In this document: piece by piece, positions 17,648 to 27,522 of the stretch
How the letters are laid out: each line of letters starts with the position of its first letter
Numbering within the stretch: the first letter of the stretch is position 1
Source of the DNA: Hyphomicrobiales bacterium
Lineage (GTDB): Bacteria; Pseudomonadota; Alphaproteobacteria; Rhizobiales; Methylopilaceae
Length of the DNA: 64,000 bases
Direction: 5' to 3'
Assembly: GCA_022842205.1 (NCBI GenBank)
Contig: JALHQA010000003.1
Location: 124,001-188,000, forward strand
Notes under the pieces: generated by a model
What the model was told of the DNA's origin: nothing
What the model saw: only the letters and a program-made list of their open reading frames with translations
The model's database searches: none
Made by a program: the position numbers and the translations under genes

Positions 17648-17977
17648 ATGGCCCCGCCCGGTTCCATATCCGGCCGTCAGATCGCGGCCGCGCGAGCGCT
17701 GGTTTCGATCAGCCAGCAAGGGCTTGCCGACGCCGCGGGTATTTCTCTCAACAGCCTGAAACGCATGGAAGCGAACAGCGTCAATGTCCCCGCCACCGGC
17801 GAAACCTGCAAGGTGACCGCGGTAGGCCGCGCTCTTGAGCGGTTCGGGGCAATCTTCGTTCCGGAGGAAGGCACGCTTGGCGCGGGCGTGCGCCTGAAGT
17901 TCAACCGCACCGAAACACGCCAGATAGCGGGCTGGGAAGGCGAAGGCGGCCGGGTCGGCGATGACGACGTTCAATAA
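17648..17977 (+). CDS. Small XRE-family DNA-binding regulator
   Basis: 109-residue protein with one XRE-type helix-turn-helix at about residues 10-45 (GRQIAAARALVSISQQGLAD, then AGISLNSLKRME). The C-terminal half (RALERFGAIFVPEEGTLGAGVRLKF) resembles the small one-domain rhizobial regulators of this class. It lies between the SIMPL gene and a heme-bearing cyclase gene on the same strand and may regulate one of them or itself; targets are not visible. Confidence 0.8.
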   Translation: MAPPGSISGRQIAAARALVSISQQGLADAAGISLNSLKRMEANSVNVPATGETCKVTAVGRALERFGAIFVPEEGTLGAGVRLKFNRTETRQIAGWEGEGGRVGDDDVQ

Positions 17978-18068
17978 CTTAAGGTGTTGAAGGCCCAACC
18001 GGCCATGGCCGTATCATCAGCCGGGCGCTATGGTGCGCCCGCTTGGCACGAGCGTGGGGGCGCGGGGC

Positions 18069-19670
18069 ATGAGCGTGAAAGAAGCGCCGTCGGAAGGTGC
18101 ACGGTCGATCCCGATAGCGGTGGTTGCGCTCCTGGTTCTCGCCGGGCTGATCGGCATGCCGATTGCCGCCCTGCTTGACCTTCAGAGTCTCTCCGAGAAC
18201 CTCTTGCGGCGTCAGAGCAACGAAATCAGCCGCATCATTGACGACATGCGGACCTTCTACGCCACCGACGTCGTCGGCCGCGTCATGGCCGCTCACGGTG
18301 CGGAAACCAAGCCGACACACAATTTCCGCGAGGTCGAAGGCGGCATTCCGATCCCGGCCACGCTCTCGATCGAACTCGGCAATCTCATCAGCAAGCGCAA
18401 CGACAGCGTCAAATACCAGTTCGTGTCGGATTACCCCTTTGCCGGGCGCGGTCCGCGCGAATTGGATACGTTCGAGAAGCAGGCAATTTCCGATCTGCGC
18501 ATCAATCCGGCACGGCAGATCGTCGATGTGTCGGGCTCGCTGTTTGATAGGCAGATCCGCATGGCGACGCCTGTCCGCATGGCGCAGGCCTGCGTCAACT
18601 GCCACAACTCCCATCCCGAGAGCCCCCGTACGGACTGGAGGGTTGGCGATGTGCGCGGCATCCAGGAAATAACCGTCCACCAGCCGATCGCGGCCAACAT
18701 CTTCGCCTTCAAATATCTCCTCGGTTATTTCGTGATTGCCGGCATCATCGGCATCGGCTTCATCCTGTTCCAGCGCAAGCAGTCCCTGGTCATGGCGGGC
18801 ATGAACAGGGAACTCGGCGAAGCCAATGATTTCCTCGCCGCCATATCGATGAAACTGGCCAAGTATCTCTCGCCGCAGATCTACAAGAGCATCTTCTCCG
18901 GCCAGCGCGACGTTGCCATCGCGACCGAGCGCAAGCGCCTGACGATCTTTTTCTCCGATATCAAGGATTTCACCGCCACCACCGAGCGCCTTCAGCCGGA
19001 AGACCTCACCGCGCTGCTGAACGAATATTTCACCGAGATGTCGAACATCGCGCTGAGGCACGGCGCGACCGTCGACAAGTTCATCGGCGACGCCATGCTG
19101 CTGTTTTTCGGCGACCCCGAGACCAAGGGCGCGGCGGAAGATGCGCGCGCCTGTCTCGAAATGGCGGTCGAGATGCAGAAGCGCCTTGCCACGCTCAACA
19201 CCGAATGGCGCAGGCGCGGTGTGGAAGTACCGTTCCAGGCGCGCATGGGCATCAATACCGGCTACTGCAATGTCGGCAATTTCGGGTCCGAGGATCGTAT
19301 GGACTACACGATCATCGGCGCCGAGGCGAACCTCGCCGCGCGCCTGCAGACCATCGCCGAGCCCGGCGGCATCGTCCTCAGCTACGAGACCTACGCCCAT
19401 GTGAAGGACATGGTGCGGGCGCATCCCCTGCCCGCGATCCAGATGAAGGGCATCAGCCGGGAGGTCGTCCCCTTCGCGGTCGAGGGTCTCGTCGGCGAAT
19501 CGGCCACGAAACCCAACGTCATCGCCCAGCAGTCCAAGGGCGTCGACGTCTTCCTCGACCTCGATGCGCTCGACGGCCCGGCGGCGGTCCGGACGCGCAA
19601 ATTGCTGGAAGAGGCGATCGCTGCGCTCGACAGCAAGCTGCCGAAGCCACGAAAGCCGAAGCCAGCCTAG
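18069..19670 (+). CDS. Membrane adenylate/guanylate cyclase with periplasmic c-heme (DUF3365-like) sensor
   Basis: 533-residue class III cyclase. A membrane segment at about residues 14-35 is followed by a periplasmic region of about 190 residues with a single c-type heme motif, CVNCH (near 174), in a DUF3365/Tll0287-like domain, then a second membrane segment ([20 protein letters not shown]). The cytoplasmic catalytic domain opens with [13 protein letters not shown]; the metal Asp residues lie in FFSDIKDF and KFIGDAML. The start at 18069 follows GGGG; an ATG at 18030 would add 13 residues. It probably turns a redox or ligand signal into a cyclic nucleotide; which one is not known. Confidence 0.85.
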   Translation: MSVKEAPSEGARSIPIAVVALLVLAGLIGMPIAALLDLQSLSENLLRRQSNEISRIIDDMRTFYATDVVGRVMAAHGAETKPTHNFREVEGGIPIPATLSIELGNLISKRNDSVKYQFVSDYPFAGRGPRELDTFEKQAISDLRINPARQIVDVSGSLFDRQIRMATPVRMAQACVNCHNSHPESPRTDWRVGDVRGIQEITVHQPIAANIFAFKYLLGYFVIAGIIGIGFILFQRKQSLVMAGMNRELGEANDFLAAISMKLAKYLSPQIYKSIFSGQRDVAIATERKRLTIFFSDIKDFTATTERLQPEDLTALLNEYFTEMSNIALRHGATVDKFIGDAMLLFFGDPETKGAAEDARACLEMAVEMQKRLATLNTEWRRRGVEVPFQARMGINTGYCNVGNFGSEDRMDYTIIGAEANLAARLQTIAEPGGIVLSYETYAHVKDMVRAHPLPAIQMKGISREVVPFAVEGLVGESATKPNVIAQQSKGVDVFLDLDALDGPAAVRTRKLLEEAIAALDSKLPKPRKPKPA

Positions 19671-20026
19671 GCGGCCTTCTGCTCCGGCCGGTTATCGCCG
19701 TCGACCAGCACCACCTTCGGCTGGAAGGCACGCGCCTCCTCGGCATCCATCTGTGCATACGCCACGATGATGACCTTGTCGCCCGGCATGGCGAGGCGCG
19801 CCGCCGCGCCGTTGAGGCCAATGACGCCGGACCCGCGCCGGCCCTCGATCACATAGGTCGCAAACCGTGCTCCGGTGTCGATGTTGTAGATCTCGACCCG
19901 CTCGTTGACCAGAAAGCCCGCCGCCTCGACGAGGTTCATGTCGATCGAGATCGAGCCTTCGTAATGAAGATCGGCTTCGGTCACCGTGGCGCGGTGAATT
20001 TTGCCCTTCATCATCGTGACGATCAT
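19667..20026 (-). CDS. panD: Aspartate 1-decarboxylase PanD
   Basis: 119-residue pyruvoyl enzyme that makes beta-alanine from aspartate for pantothenate. The self-cleavage site is Gly24-Ser25 in HYEGSISID, where Ser becomes the pyruvoyl group. The catalytic Lys9 (KGKIHRATV) and the [14 protein letters not shown] stretch are also present. The start at 20026 (MIVTMMKGK) matches the family; the frame is open further but not conserved. It shares its terminal CTAG with the cyclase gene. Confidence 0.95.
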   Translation of the reverse strand: MIVTMMKGKIHRATVTEADLHYEGSISIDMNLVEAAGFLVNERVEIYNIDTGARFATYVIEGRRGSGVIGLNGAAARLAMPGDKVIIVAYAQMDAEEARAFQPKVVLVDGDNRPEQKAA

Positions 20027-20141
20027 GGCGCGGCCTCCGGGGCGTTTGGGAAAGCGGTCTGATAGCGGAACACTCCCCCCTCCACAACCTCGCCGCCGGT
20101 CGCGCCCCCGGCCTTGTTCTGCTAACGTTCCCGCCGATTCC

Positions 20142-21251
20142 ATGCCGAAATTCACGCCCCACCAGGACGCCGCGCTGAAGGCCGTTTCCGACTGGCTCAA
20201 ATCGAAGCCGGGCCGGAAGGGCACGCCGCAGATTTTCCGCCTGTTCGGCTATGCCGGCACCGGCAAGACCACGCTCGCGCGCCACCTGGCCGAAGGCGTC
20301 GACGGCACCGTCAAATACGCCGCCTTCACCGGCAAGGCGGCGCTCGTCATGCGCGCGCGCGGCTGCGAGGGGGCGCAGACCATTCACAGCCTGATCTACA
20401 AGCCGAAGGACAACAGTTCCGAAACGCCGACCTTCGAACTCTGGGACGAAGCGCCCGCCTCACGCGCCAAACTCATAGTCGTCGACGAGGCCTCGATGGT
20501 CGATGCCGAGCTCGGCCGCGATCTCCTGTCGTTCGGCGCCCCGCTTCTCGTCCTGGGCGACCCGGCCCAGCTCCCGCCCATACAGGGCGGCGGCTTCTTC
20601 ACGAATGAGGAGCCGGACGCAATGCTGACGGAGGTTCATCGTCAGGCACAGGACGATCCGATCGTACGCCTCTCGATGGACGTGCGCGAAGGCCGGCAGC
20701 TCGAGCCCGGCTCTTATGGCGACACCGAAGTCGTGACGAAATCCAATCTCGATCCCGCGCGCGTTGTCGGCGCCGAACAGGTCCTTGTCGGCCGCAACAA
20801 CACCCGCCGCGCCTACAACAAGCGCATGCGCGAACGGCGCGGCTTCGAAGATCCCTTCCCCGTCGCCGGTGACAAGCTGGTGTGCCTCAGAAACAACCGC
20901 CGCAAGGCGCTGTTCAATGGCGGCCTGTGGACCGTCACGGAGCGCCGCGCCTCGCGCACGAAGCTCGTTTCCATGCGCATCAAGCCCGAGGACGACGTCG
21001 CGGCGCGCGAAACCCGCGTCAGCGTCCGCCCGGAATGCTTCGTCGGCGGCATCGAGGACATGTCGTGGGAGGAACGCCGTCATTACGACGAGTTCGACTT
21101 CGGCTATGTGCTGACCGTGCACAAGAGCCAGGGCTCGCAATGGGACGATGTCGTCCTGTTCGACGAGAGCTTCGCCTTTCCCGAAAGCCGCGCCCGCTGG
21201 CTCTATACGGGCATCACCCGGGCCGCAAAGCGGCTGAGTGTCGTTGTCTAG
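20142..21251 (+). CDS. RecD-like superfamily 1 DNA helicase
   Basis: 369-residue single-subunit SF1 helicase. Motif I is [12 protein letters not shown] near residue 37, motif [11 protein letters not shown], motif [12 protein letters not shown], motif [14 protein letters not shown] and motif [12 protein letters not shown]. This compact RecD-type family occurs widely in Alphaproteobacteria as a stand-alone ATP-dependent helicase, distinct from the RecBCD subunit. The start at 20142 is the first sensible ATG. It precedes msrB by about 65 bases. Confidence 0.9.
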   Translation: MPKFTPHQDAALKAVSDWLKSKPGRKGTPQIFRLFGYAGTGKTTLARHLAEGVDGTVKYAAFTGKAALVMRARGCEGAQTIHSLIYKPKDNSSETPTFELWDEAPASRAKLIVVDEASMVDAELGRDLLSFGAPLLVLGDPAQLPPIQGGGFFTNEEPDAMLTEVHRQAQDDPIVRLSMDVREGRQLEPGSYGDTEVVTKSNLDPARVVGAEQVLVGRNNTRRAYNKRMRERRGFEDPFPVAGDKLVCLRNNRRKALFNGGLWTVTERRASRTKLVSMRIKPEDDVAARETRVSVRPECFVGGIEDMSWEERRHYDEFDFGYVLTVHKSQGSQWDDVVLFDESFAFPESRARWLYTGITRAAKRLSVVV

Positions 21252-21316
21252 CGATTTGGCGTCAGCGCGCCTACATCTTCCGTATATTCCGTCGAACCCG
21301 CTCGAAACGGAGGCAC

Positions 21317-21715
21317 ATGGACAAGCTCTACCCCGTCACCCGCACCGACGCCGAATGGCGCGAGCGCCTGACGCCCGACCAGTATTACGTCATGCGTCAG
21401 CATGGCACAGAATATCCCGGAAGCTGCGCCCTCCTCGCCGAAAAGCGCCCTGGCACCTTCTCATGCGTGGGCTGCGACCGGCCGCTGTTCCAGGCCGATG
21501 TGAAGTTCGAAAGCGGCACTGGCTGGCCCAGCTTCAACACGCCAGTCCCCGGCTCGGTCGAGACCACGACGGATCGCGGGCTCGGCATGGTGCGCACCGA
21601 AGTGCACTGCGCCACCTGCGGCAGCCATCTCGGCCATGTCTTCCCGGACGGTCCGCCACCGACCGGGCTGCGCTACTGCATCAATGGCGTCGCGCTGAAA
21701 TTCACTCCTGCCTGA
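21317..21715 (+). CDS. msrB: Peptide-methionine (R)-S-oxide reductase MsrB
   Basis: 132-residue MsrB that reduces the R form of methionine sulphoxide in proteins. Four zinc cysteines are present (C50, C53 in CVGC; C98, C101 in CATC). The catalytic cysteine is C121 in RYCINGVAL, and the substrate-binding GTGWPSF and [11 protein letters not shown] are conserved. An ACGGAGG ribosome binding site is present. No MsrA is nearby. Confidence 0.96.
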   Translation: MDKLYPVTRTDAEWRERLTPDQYYVMRQHGTEYPGSCALLAEKRPGTFSCVGCDRPLFQADVKFESGTGWPSFNTPVPGSVETTTDRGLGMVRTEVHCATCGSHLGHVFPDGPPPTGLRYCINGVALKFTPA

Positions 21716-21721
21716 CGCGAA

Positions 21722-21755
21722 AAGGCGCGGATGCCAAAGCATCCGCGCCTTCGAT
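21722..21755. terminator. Bidirectional hairpin terminator between msrB and the formate dehydrogenase gene
   Basis: A perfect 13-pair stem, AAGGCGCGGATGC and its complement, around the loop CAAA. It lies between two converging genes, with a short T run on the minus side, and probably ends both transcripts. Confidence 0.75.
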
Positions 21756-21832
21756 GTTCGCCCGGGTCACCGGCTCGTGCGGCGGTGCGTCTGCGGATAC
21801 GCGCCGCCGGGACCGAAGCCCGAGCGAAAGCC

Positions 21833-23041
21833 CTACGCCAGTTCCTTTTTCTTGTACTTGGCGGCTTCGTCCGAACCGCCGGTCGCGTTGCCCTTCGAGT
21901 AGGAATGCGCGCCGACACCGGCAAGCGCACCGCCCTGCACGATCAGATACTCGTCGCGGATCGGGCGGTTCTCGAAGATGCACTCGAGAATTTCGCGCGT
22001 GCCGGCCGCATAACGCGTCTGTGCCGACAGCGAGGTGCCCGACATGTGCGGGGTCATGCCTTCATTCGGCATGGTGCGCCACGGATGGTGGTTCGGCGCC
22101 GGCTGCGGGAACCACACATCGCCGGCATAGCCGGCAAGCTGGCCGGATTCCATCGCCCGCACGATCGCATCGCGGTCACAGAGCTTGCCGCGTGCCGTAT
22201 TGACGATATAGGCGCCGCGCTTGAACAGCTTGAGCGTCTGATCGTTGATCATGTGCTCGGTTTCCGGATGCAGCGGGCAGTTGAGCGTGACGACATCGCA
22301 ATGCGGATACATGTCTTCCCGCTTCGCATGCCAGGTCAGATTTAGTTCCTTCTCGACCGCCTCCGGCAAACGGTGACGGTCGGTGTAGTGCAGCTTGACG
22401 TCGAACGGCTTCAGGCGGCGCAGCACCGCCAGGCCGATGCGGCCGGCCGCAACCGTGCCGACATGCATGCCTTCGAGGTCATAGGACTGCTTGACGGCAT
22501 CCGCGATGTTCCAGCCGCCCGCGCGGACGATGTCGTGCGCCGGGATGTAGCTGCGCACAAGGCCGAGGATCATCATGACGACGTGCTCGGCGACCGAGAT
22601 CGAGTTGCAGAAGGTGACTTCCGCGACGGTGATGTTGCGCTCCATCGCCGCCTGAAGGTCGGTGTGATCCGAACCGATGCCGGCGGTGAGGATCGCCTTG
22701 AGCTTCGGTGCCTTGGCGATGCGTTCCGCCGTCATGTAGGCCGGCCAGAAAGGCTGGGAAATGATGATGTCGGCATCATGGAGATGCTTCTCGAGTTCGG
22801 AGTCCGGGCCGTCCTTGGAGGACGTCACGACATATTCATGCCCGAGGCTCTTCAGCCATTTCGCAAGGCCGAGACCGCCGGACACCGAACCGAGCATCTC
22901 GCCGGGCTTGAAGTCGATGGCCTTGGGCGTCGGCGCGGTCTGACCGTCCGCGTAGACCTTGATCTCGGGGATCGAGTCGCGAGCGTATTTCGGCGGGAAA
23001 CCGCCCTGCGGATCGTCGTAAAGTATGGATACGATTTTCAT
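21833..23041 (-). CDS. fdh: NAD-dependent formate dehydrogenase
   Basis: 402-residue D-2-hydroxyacid-dehydrogenase-fold enzyme that oxidises formate to CO2 with NAD. The match to the Pseudomonas sp. 101 type is strong: opening KIVSILYDDPQGGF, NAD-site GTVAAGRIGLAVLRRL, FPQPAPNHHPWR and the ending SYSKGNATGGSDEA. The catalytic Arg is in ILTAGIGSDH-NTARG region and His in PHMSGTSLSAQ. The start at 23041 is the family start. It provides NADH and removes formate from one-carbon or oxalate metabolism. A LysR gene lies upstream on the same strand. Confidence 0.96.
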   Translation of the reverse strand: MKIVSILYDDPQGGFPPKYARDSIPEIKVYADGQTAPTPKAIDFKPGEMLGSVSGGLGLAKWLKSLGHEYVVTSSKDGPDSELEKHLHDADIIISQPFWPAYMTAERIAKAPKLKAILTAGIGSDHTDLQAAMERNITVAEVTFCNSISVAEHVVMMILGLVRSYIPAHDIVRAGGWNIADAVKQSYDLEGMHVGTVAAGRIGLAVLRRLKPFDVKLHYTDRHRLPEAVEKELNLTWHAKREDMYPHCDVVTLNCPLHPETEHMINDQTLKLFKRGAYIVNTARGKLCDRDAIVRAMESGQLAGYAGDVWFPQPAPNHHPWRTMPNEGMTPHMSGTSLSAQTRYAAGTREILECIFENRPIRDEYLIVQGGALAGVGAHSYSKGNATGGSDEAAKYKKKELA

Positions 23042-23233
23042 TTGTCCTGCCTCCCGGTTTCGCTCGGCCGCGGACAAAGCTCCGCCTCTCCCGGAATCGG
23101 GGTTTCAGCGGCTGGCCATGTCGTTACGGTCGATCGCGCCGGCAGCTCAATGCACCGGCTCTTCCGCGTAATGTGTGGCGTCGCGCCGCACAGTTCCAAC
23201 TATTTGTTTTTGTTTTTTGATAGCCCCAGGCTA

Positions 23234-24145
23234 TCAATGCGCGATGTCGCGCTCCAGCTTGAGGCGTATCTCAGGCTTGCGCGCTTCCGCCAGGAGCGCC
23301 TTTGCGAGGGGCTGCAGCGGCTCGCGTTCCGCGACCACAAGACCGACCTCGTGCCGCGCTTCGGGTTCCAGCGGCCGCGTCGTCAAACCGTCGAGCGTGC
23401 CCATGACCGCGAGATAAGGATGTGGCAGCACGGTCGACCAGCGTGTCGTCGTCAGATGCTGCAGCAGCGCAAATGGCGAATTCGTCTCGAACACCGGGCT
23501 TACCGTCACGCCCGCTTCGCGGAAATGCATGTCGAGAATGCGCCGGTTCTGCATGTCAGCTGTCAGCAGCGCCAGCGGCAGGTCCGCGGCCTCTGCCCAC
23601 GTGACTTTCTTTTTCGTGTCGATCGCCCCGCCCGACGGTGTCACCAGAACATAACGCTCCTCATAGAGCTTTAATGTACGCACCCGCGCCAGCGGTTCGT
23701 TGTCAAGATAGGTCACGCCGGCGTCGAGTTCGAATGCATCGATTCCTCGCTGGATTTCCACAGAGGTTAGCGACAGCACCTCGATCGTCGTCTTTGGATG
23801 CGCCGCCGCGAACGCCTCCGTCAACCAATGCACCAGCGGCAGCGCCACGGGGATGACCCCGATCTTCAGCCGCCCGTTCAGCCCTTCCTTCAGGCCGCTC
23901 AGTTCCTGCGTCAGGCCCGAATAGTCGGCAAGCACGCGCTGCGCCCAGGCCAGCACGCGCTCGCCTTCCGGCGTGAAGCCGACGAAACGATGGCCGCGCT
24001 CGACGATGAGAACGCCGAGCGTGTCCTCGATCTGCTTGATCCCCGCAGAAAGAGTCGGCTGCGTCACATTGCTGGCGGCGGCGGCACGGGCGAAATGCCG
24101 TTCGCGCGCCAGAGCCGTCAGATACTGCAGTTGTCGAAGAAGCAT
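23234..24145 (-). CDS. LysR-family transcriptional regulator upstream of formate dehydrogenase
   Basis: 303-residue LysR regulator. The N-terminal winged helix reads LRQLQYLTALARERHFARAA and SNVTQPTLSAGI; the ligand domain follows (GRLKIGVIPVALPLVHWLTE). Start at 24145 is chosen because the helix begins there; the frame extends to 24499 inside the upstream gene. Located 190 bases upstream of the formate dehydrogenase on the same strand, it probably controls that gene, as in some methylotrophs; that is inference. Its start overlaps the GT25 stop by one base. Confidence 0.87.
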   Translation of the reverse strand: MLLRQLQYLTALARERHFARAAAASNVTQPTLSAGIKQIEDTLGVLIVERGHRFVGFTPEGERVLAWAQRVLADYSGLTQELSGLKEGLNGRLKIGVIPVALPLVHWLTEAFAAAHPKTTIEVLSLTSVEIQRGIDAFELDAGVTYLDNEPLARVRTLKLYEERYVLVTPSGGAIDTKKKVTWAEAADLPLALLTADMQNRRILDMHFREAGVTVSPVFETNSPFALLQHLTTTRWSTVLPHPYLAVMGTLDGLTTRPLEPEARHEVGLVVAEREPLQPLAKALLAEARKPEIRLKLERDIAH

Positions 24146-24897
24146 CAGCGTTTCCCCGCGGCGAAACCGCCGGTCGTCGTTGCCTGCTGATCGTTTGGCG
24201 ACAGCGCGATCGGAGGAAACGATATGTACGCTTTGATATCCTTGTAGGCGGTGTTCATCATCCCGTTCAGGCTGAAAGCGGGAAACGGCGGCTTGCCTGG
24301 CGCGAACGTCACGGGTTTGTTGTCGAGCGGGAAGCACGCCTTCAGCAGTGCGGCGGCGCCTTTCGGTGAAATCGCGTAGGCACAGCCGCCAAACATGCCG
24401 CGCAAGGGCAGCAGCGCAGGCCGCGTCATCGAAGCGGCGAATGCGTCCATGTCGGCGGCGCTGGGATAGCGGTTTGAAAATACCGACAGCGTATCGCAAC
24501 CGGGAAAAAGGCCCGTCGCCAGCTGGTAGTCCGTGTTGAAGCCGAACATCACGAGGTCGAAGTCCCCGGCCTCTTTGAGAAGCCCTTCAGCCTGCACGGC
24601 AAAATCTTTCCGCAGCCTCGCGTCGTCCTCGAATACGAGAACCGTTTGGCCGAGATCGACCGCCTTTTGCCAGAGTTCGCCATGCGACAGGGCGGAGCCG
24701 ATCATTCCCGGCTTGTAGTTTGCCGTTTCGGTGATCTTCCCCCATTTCACCAGCTTTCGAAGATTGGCCTCCTTGCCATCGACACCTTCGTGATGACGGA
24801 TATCGAGCCCCACGCCCTCGTTGCTTCTGCGAAACGAGGCCAGCCGTTGCGGCGTGCGGCTGAGGCTGATCACGAAGGCAGGCAGGTCGGCGATCAT
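24145..24897 (-). CDS. Glycosyltransferase family 25 (LPS-type) protein
   Basis: 250-residue protein of family GT25. It starts AFVISLSRTPQRLASF, has GMIGSALSHGELWQKAV and the metal site VLVFEDDARL (about residues 85-95), and ends with GMFGGCAYAISPKGAAALL and NDQQATTTGG. GT25 enzymes add galactose or related sugars to lipopolysaccharide cores. It lies upstream of lysR on the same strand and shares one base with it, an unusual pairing. The donor sugar is unknown. Confidence 0.83.
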   Translation of the reverse strand: MIADLPAFVISLSRTPQRLASFRRSNEGVGLDIRHHEGVDGKEANLRKLVKWGKITETANYKPGMIGSALSHGELWQKAVDLGQTVLVFEDDARLRKDFAVQAEGLLKEAGDFDLVMFGFNTDYQLATGLFPGCDTLSVFSNRYPSAADMDAFAASMTRPALLPLRGMFGGCAYAISPKGAAALLKACFPLDNKPVTFAPGKPPFPAFSLNGMMNTAYKDIKAYISFPPIALSPNDQQATTTGGFAAGKR

Positions 24898-24972
24898 TTC
24901 GACGGCTCATATATGGCGTTCCAAGTCGATAGTAAACGCCTATTCTAACTCCGTTTTCAAGAGTTCAGATCT

Positions 24973-25189
24973 ATCAATGTGCTGGCGAAGGAGGAGCGCT
25001 TCACTTCGTTCCAGATCGCGGCGATGCAGCTTGAGAGCCGCCACACGGTCCTCGATGTGGGCGCAGGCACCGGCCGGCTCGCTTTGCCGTCGCGCAACGC
25101 GTGAAAAGCGTCACCGCTCCGTTCTGAACCGCAATATCCGCCGCTTCCTGTTCGAGACGCGCAGCGCGCTCGTCTGGTGGCGCAAATAA
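24973..25189 (+). pseudogene. Decayed SAM-dependent methyltransferase fragment
   Basis: The plus strand encodes NVLAKEERFTSFQ, then the class I methyltransferase motif I (VLDVGAGTGRLALP), then a stop. The adjoining +1 frame continues plausibly (AVAQRVKSVTAPF), and further on another frame reads RFLFETRSALVWWRK before a stop. The SAM motif together with frame breaks indicates a broken gene. The N-terminus and most of the C-terminal domain are missing. No functional start is visible. Confidence 0.6.
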
Positions 25190-25195
25190 GCGGGG

Positions 25196-26338
25196 CTATT
25201 CCGGAGACCGGGCGGTCGCTTGCGGTGGGGGAGACGGTCTGAAAGCCTTGCCCTCGCGTGCGTCCTTTTCGCCCCGGTCGAACAGCTCCTTCATATAGAC
25301 GCCGTCGAACGCTCCCTGCGAAACTTTCGTGAAGTCTTCCGGCATGACCGCGATTTCATACGGTATGCCATCTCTGGCGGTCGCCGCGGCAACGCGCTGC
25401 GCGTCGATGCGGCCCGAATATTTCAGCGTCATGGAGATCGCGCGCCCGAGAAGTGACAGCACATTCTGCTGCACCATCTCGAAATACGGTTCTTCACGGG
25501 CGTTCAGAAGCACATACACATTCTTGGCGGGCAGCTTGAACTGCGCGTTGCCCGCAAGCCAGACGTCCGGCGCGATGTAGAATGCGCCGCCCGCGCTGCC
25601 GTCGATATGGACCTCGCGCACACATTTTCCGCCTGATTCAAGATCGATCGCCACCGGCGGAAAAAGGCCCGGTACGGACGACGACGCGAGCAGCACATCG
25701 CGGAACAGGGCCAGTGCGCGCTCGTCGCCGCGGCTGGCAATGGCGCCCATGTTCCAGATCACGCGGCGTTCGGAATCGAGATTCACCGTCGCGACAAACA
25801 GCCGTCTGCCCTTCTTGTGTTCTTTCGCCACCGCCGCGACCAGTTCGGGCGTGGCCTGCCGTGCGATGAGATCCTTCAGCGGCCAGGTGTCGAGAAGACT
25901 CTGGTCGGTGTCGATATCCTCGAAAATATCGCCGGCATTGATCGCGGTGTAGTTTTCGCGGACCTTGGCGTCGTACTCGCGGCCGAGAAAGGCAAAGGGC
26001 GCAATCGCCGCCCCGGTCGATATTCCGGTAACGACCGAAAACTCGGGGCGCTTGCCGGTCGCCGACCAGCCGTTCAGAACCCCCGCGGCATAGGCGCCAT
26101 CCGCGCCGCCGCCGGACAGCGCGAGCCACACTCCCGCTTTCTTCGGCACCGCGCGCAGGAAGCCTGCGATCTCGTCGGCGAAAAAGCGTGCATCCGGAAT
26201 GCCGGGAAAGACGGCTGCGTTCTGCTCTTCAAGTGTGAAAGCTGCGCGCTGGCCTTCTGTCGTCGTGCATTCCGCCGCGTGGCCCGTGGCCGGCATCGCT
26301 GCGATCGCACAGGCTAGGCTTAACTCACGGATCCGCAT
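25196..26338 (-). CDS. Patatin-like phospholipase (secreted)
   Basis: 380-residue patatin. A signal peptide covers about residues 1-22 (ending TGHA). The oxyanion loop is LSGGGADGAYAAG near residue 75, the catalytic serine is in GISTG near 105 and the Asp of the dyad in HIDGSAGG near 240. It probably hydrolyses lipids in the periplasm or outside. A patatin fold is common in secreted lipases and toxins; no type III or VI signal is seen. Expressed alone. Confidence 0.85.
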   Translation of the reverse strand: MRIRELSLACAIAAMPATGHAAECTTTEGQRAAFTLEEQNAAVFPGIPDARFFADEIAGFLRAVPKKAGVWLALSGGGADGAYAAGVLNGWSATGKRPEFSVVTGISTGAAIAPFAFLGREYDAKVRENYTAINAGDIFEDIDTDQSLLDTWPLKDLIARQATPELVAAVAKEHKKGRRLFVATVNLDSERRVIWNMGAIASRGDERALALFRDVLLASSSVPGLFPPVAIDLESGGKCVREVHIDGSAGGAFYIAPDVWLAGNAQFKLPAKNVYVLLNAREEPYFEMVQQNVLSLLGRAISMTLKYSGRIDAQRVAAATARDGIPYEIAVMPEDFTKVSQGAFDGVYMKELFDRGEKDAREGKAFRPSPPPQATARSPE

Positions 26339-26525
26339 GCAGCGCCTTCTTCAAAGGTCGGCCCGCGAGAGCGGACCGGAATCAGATACCGCAGATAGTA
26401 GCGCGGGATTCGCGATCCCATTCCCCCTATTAACGACCCTTATTGACAAGGCAGGCAACAGACTGATGACCTAGAGCCACGCCTTGCGGCGGCTTTCCCC
26501 AGTGAGTTGCGTCCGGAGTCTGCGT

Positions 26526-27518
26526 ATGAACCTGTCTGCGTTGCGGTTGGGCATGCTCGCCGCGTTTTTTGCAATTCCTTCTGTTGCTTCGGCCGGCCTC
26601 TATGCCGGAGGCGATGTCGCCGCCGCTGAAACGCAAAGCCCCGATGAGCCGTCTATCATCTTGAAATCGCAGGTTATGCTGGATCGTCGCGGTTATTCTC
26701 CCGGAGCCATCGGCGGCACGCTCGCCCCCGCCACACGGATTGCGATCAAGGCCTTCCAGCAGGATCATGGCCTTGAGCCTACCGGTACCGTCGACGAACT
26801 GACCTTCGCGCTGCTGGCGGCCTCGGACGACGCCCCGGTGCTGACCCGCTACACGATCGAGCACCAGGATGTGATCGGCCCATTCGCCGACGCCATTCCC
26901 TCCAGCATCGCCGGCATGGCCCGGCTCAAGCGGCTTGATTACACCGGTCCGCGCGAACTTCTCGCCGAGCGCTTCCACATGGATGAAGCCTTTCTCGCCC
27001 GCCTCAATCCCGATACCGATTTCAGCAAGGCCGGCGTGGAAATCGTGGTTGCCGCCGTCGAAGTGACGATGGAAGGCCGTGCCGCTGCCGGCGGCAGCCG
27101 TGTCGATAGGATCATCGTCGGCAAGAACGAGCGTACGGTGCGGGCCTTCGACAGGAACGGTAGACTGGTCGCCTTTTATCCGGCTTCCATCGGCGGTGAG
27201 GAACATCCGTCGCCGGACGGTGAAGCGCGCATCACCCGTATCGCCCGCGTGCCGACATGGAACTACACGCCGAAACTCGCACTCGCGGGATATGACGAAC
27301 TGCCGGGCCGGCGGCTGACCATTGCCTCCGGCCCCAACAATCCCGTAGGTACGGTCTGGATTGCGGTAAACCGTCCTTCCTACGGTATTCACGGCACAGC
27401 CGAACCCAACGAGGTCGGCGAAAGCACATCATCCGGCTGCGTCCGGCTGACGAACTGGGACGTCGAGGAGCTTGCGGGTTTTGTTCGCCGAGGCGTTCCT
27501 GTCATTTTCGAAAACTGA
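26526..27518 (+). CDS. L,D-transpeptidase with N-terminal peptidoglycan-binding domain
   Basis: 330-residue secreted protein. A signal peptide ends near SVASA. A peptidoglycan-binding domain (about 45-95: LDRRGYSPGAIGG, AIKAFQQDHGLEPTG) precedes the YkuD catalytic domain with YGIHGTAEPN and SSGCVRLTNWDVEELA, the latter holding the active-site Cys. It would form 3-3 cross-links or attach proteins in the cell wall. The start at 26526 is chosen because GGAG lies seven bases upstream; TTGACA at 26441 may be a -35 box, though no clear -10 follows. Confidence 0.9.
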   Translation: MNLSALRLGMLAAFFAIPSVASAGLYAGGDVAAAETQSPDEPSIILKSQVMLDRRGYSPGAIGGTLAPATRIAIKAFQQDHGLEPTGTVDELTFALLAASDDAPVLTRYTIEHQDVIGPFADAIPSSIAGMARLKRLDYTGPRELLAERFHMDEAFLARLNPDTDFSKAGVEIVVAAVEVTMEGRAAAGGSRVDRIIVGKNERTVRAFDRNGRLVAFYPASIGGEEHPSPDGEARITRIARVPTWNYTPKLALAGYDELPGRRLTIASGPNNPVGTVWIAVNRPSYGIHGTAEPNEVGESTSSGCVRLTNWDVEELAGFVRRGVPVIFEN

Positions 27519-27522
27519 GCGC

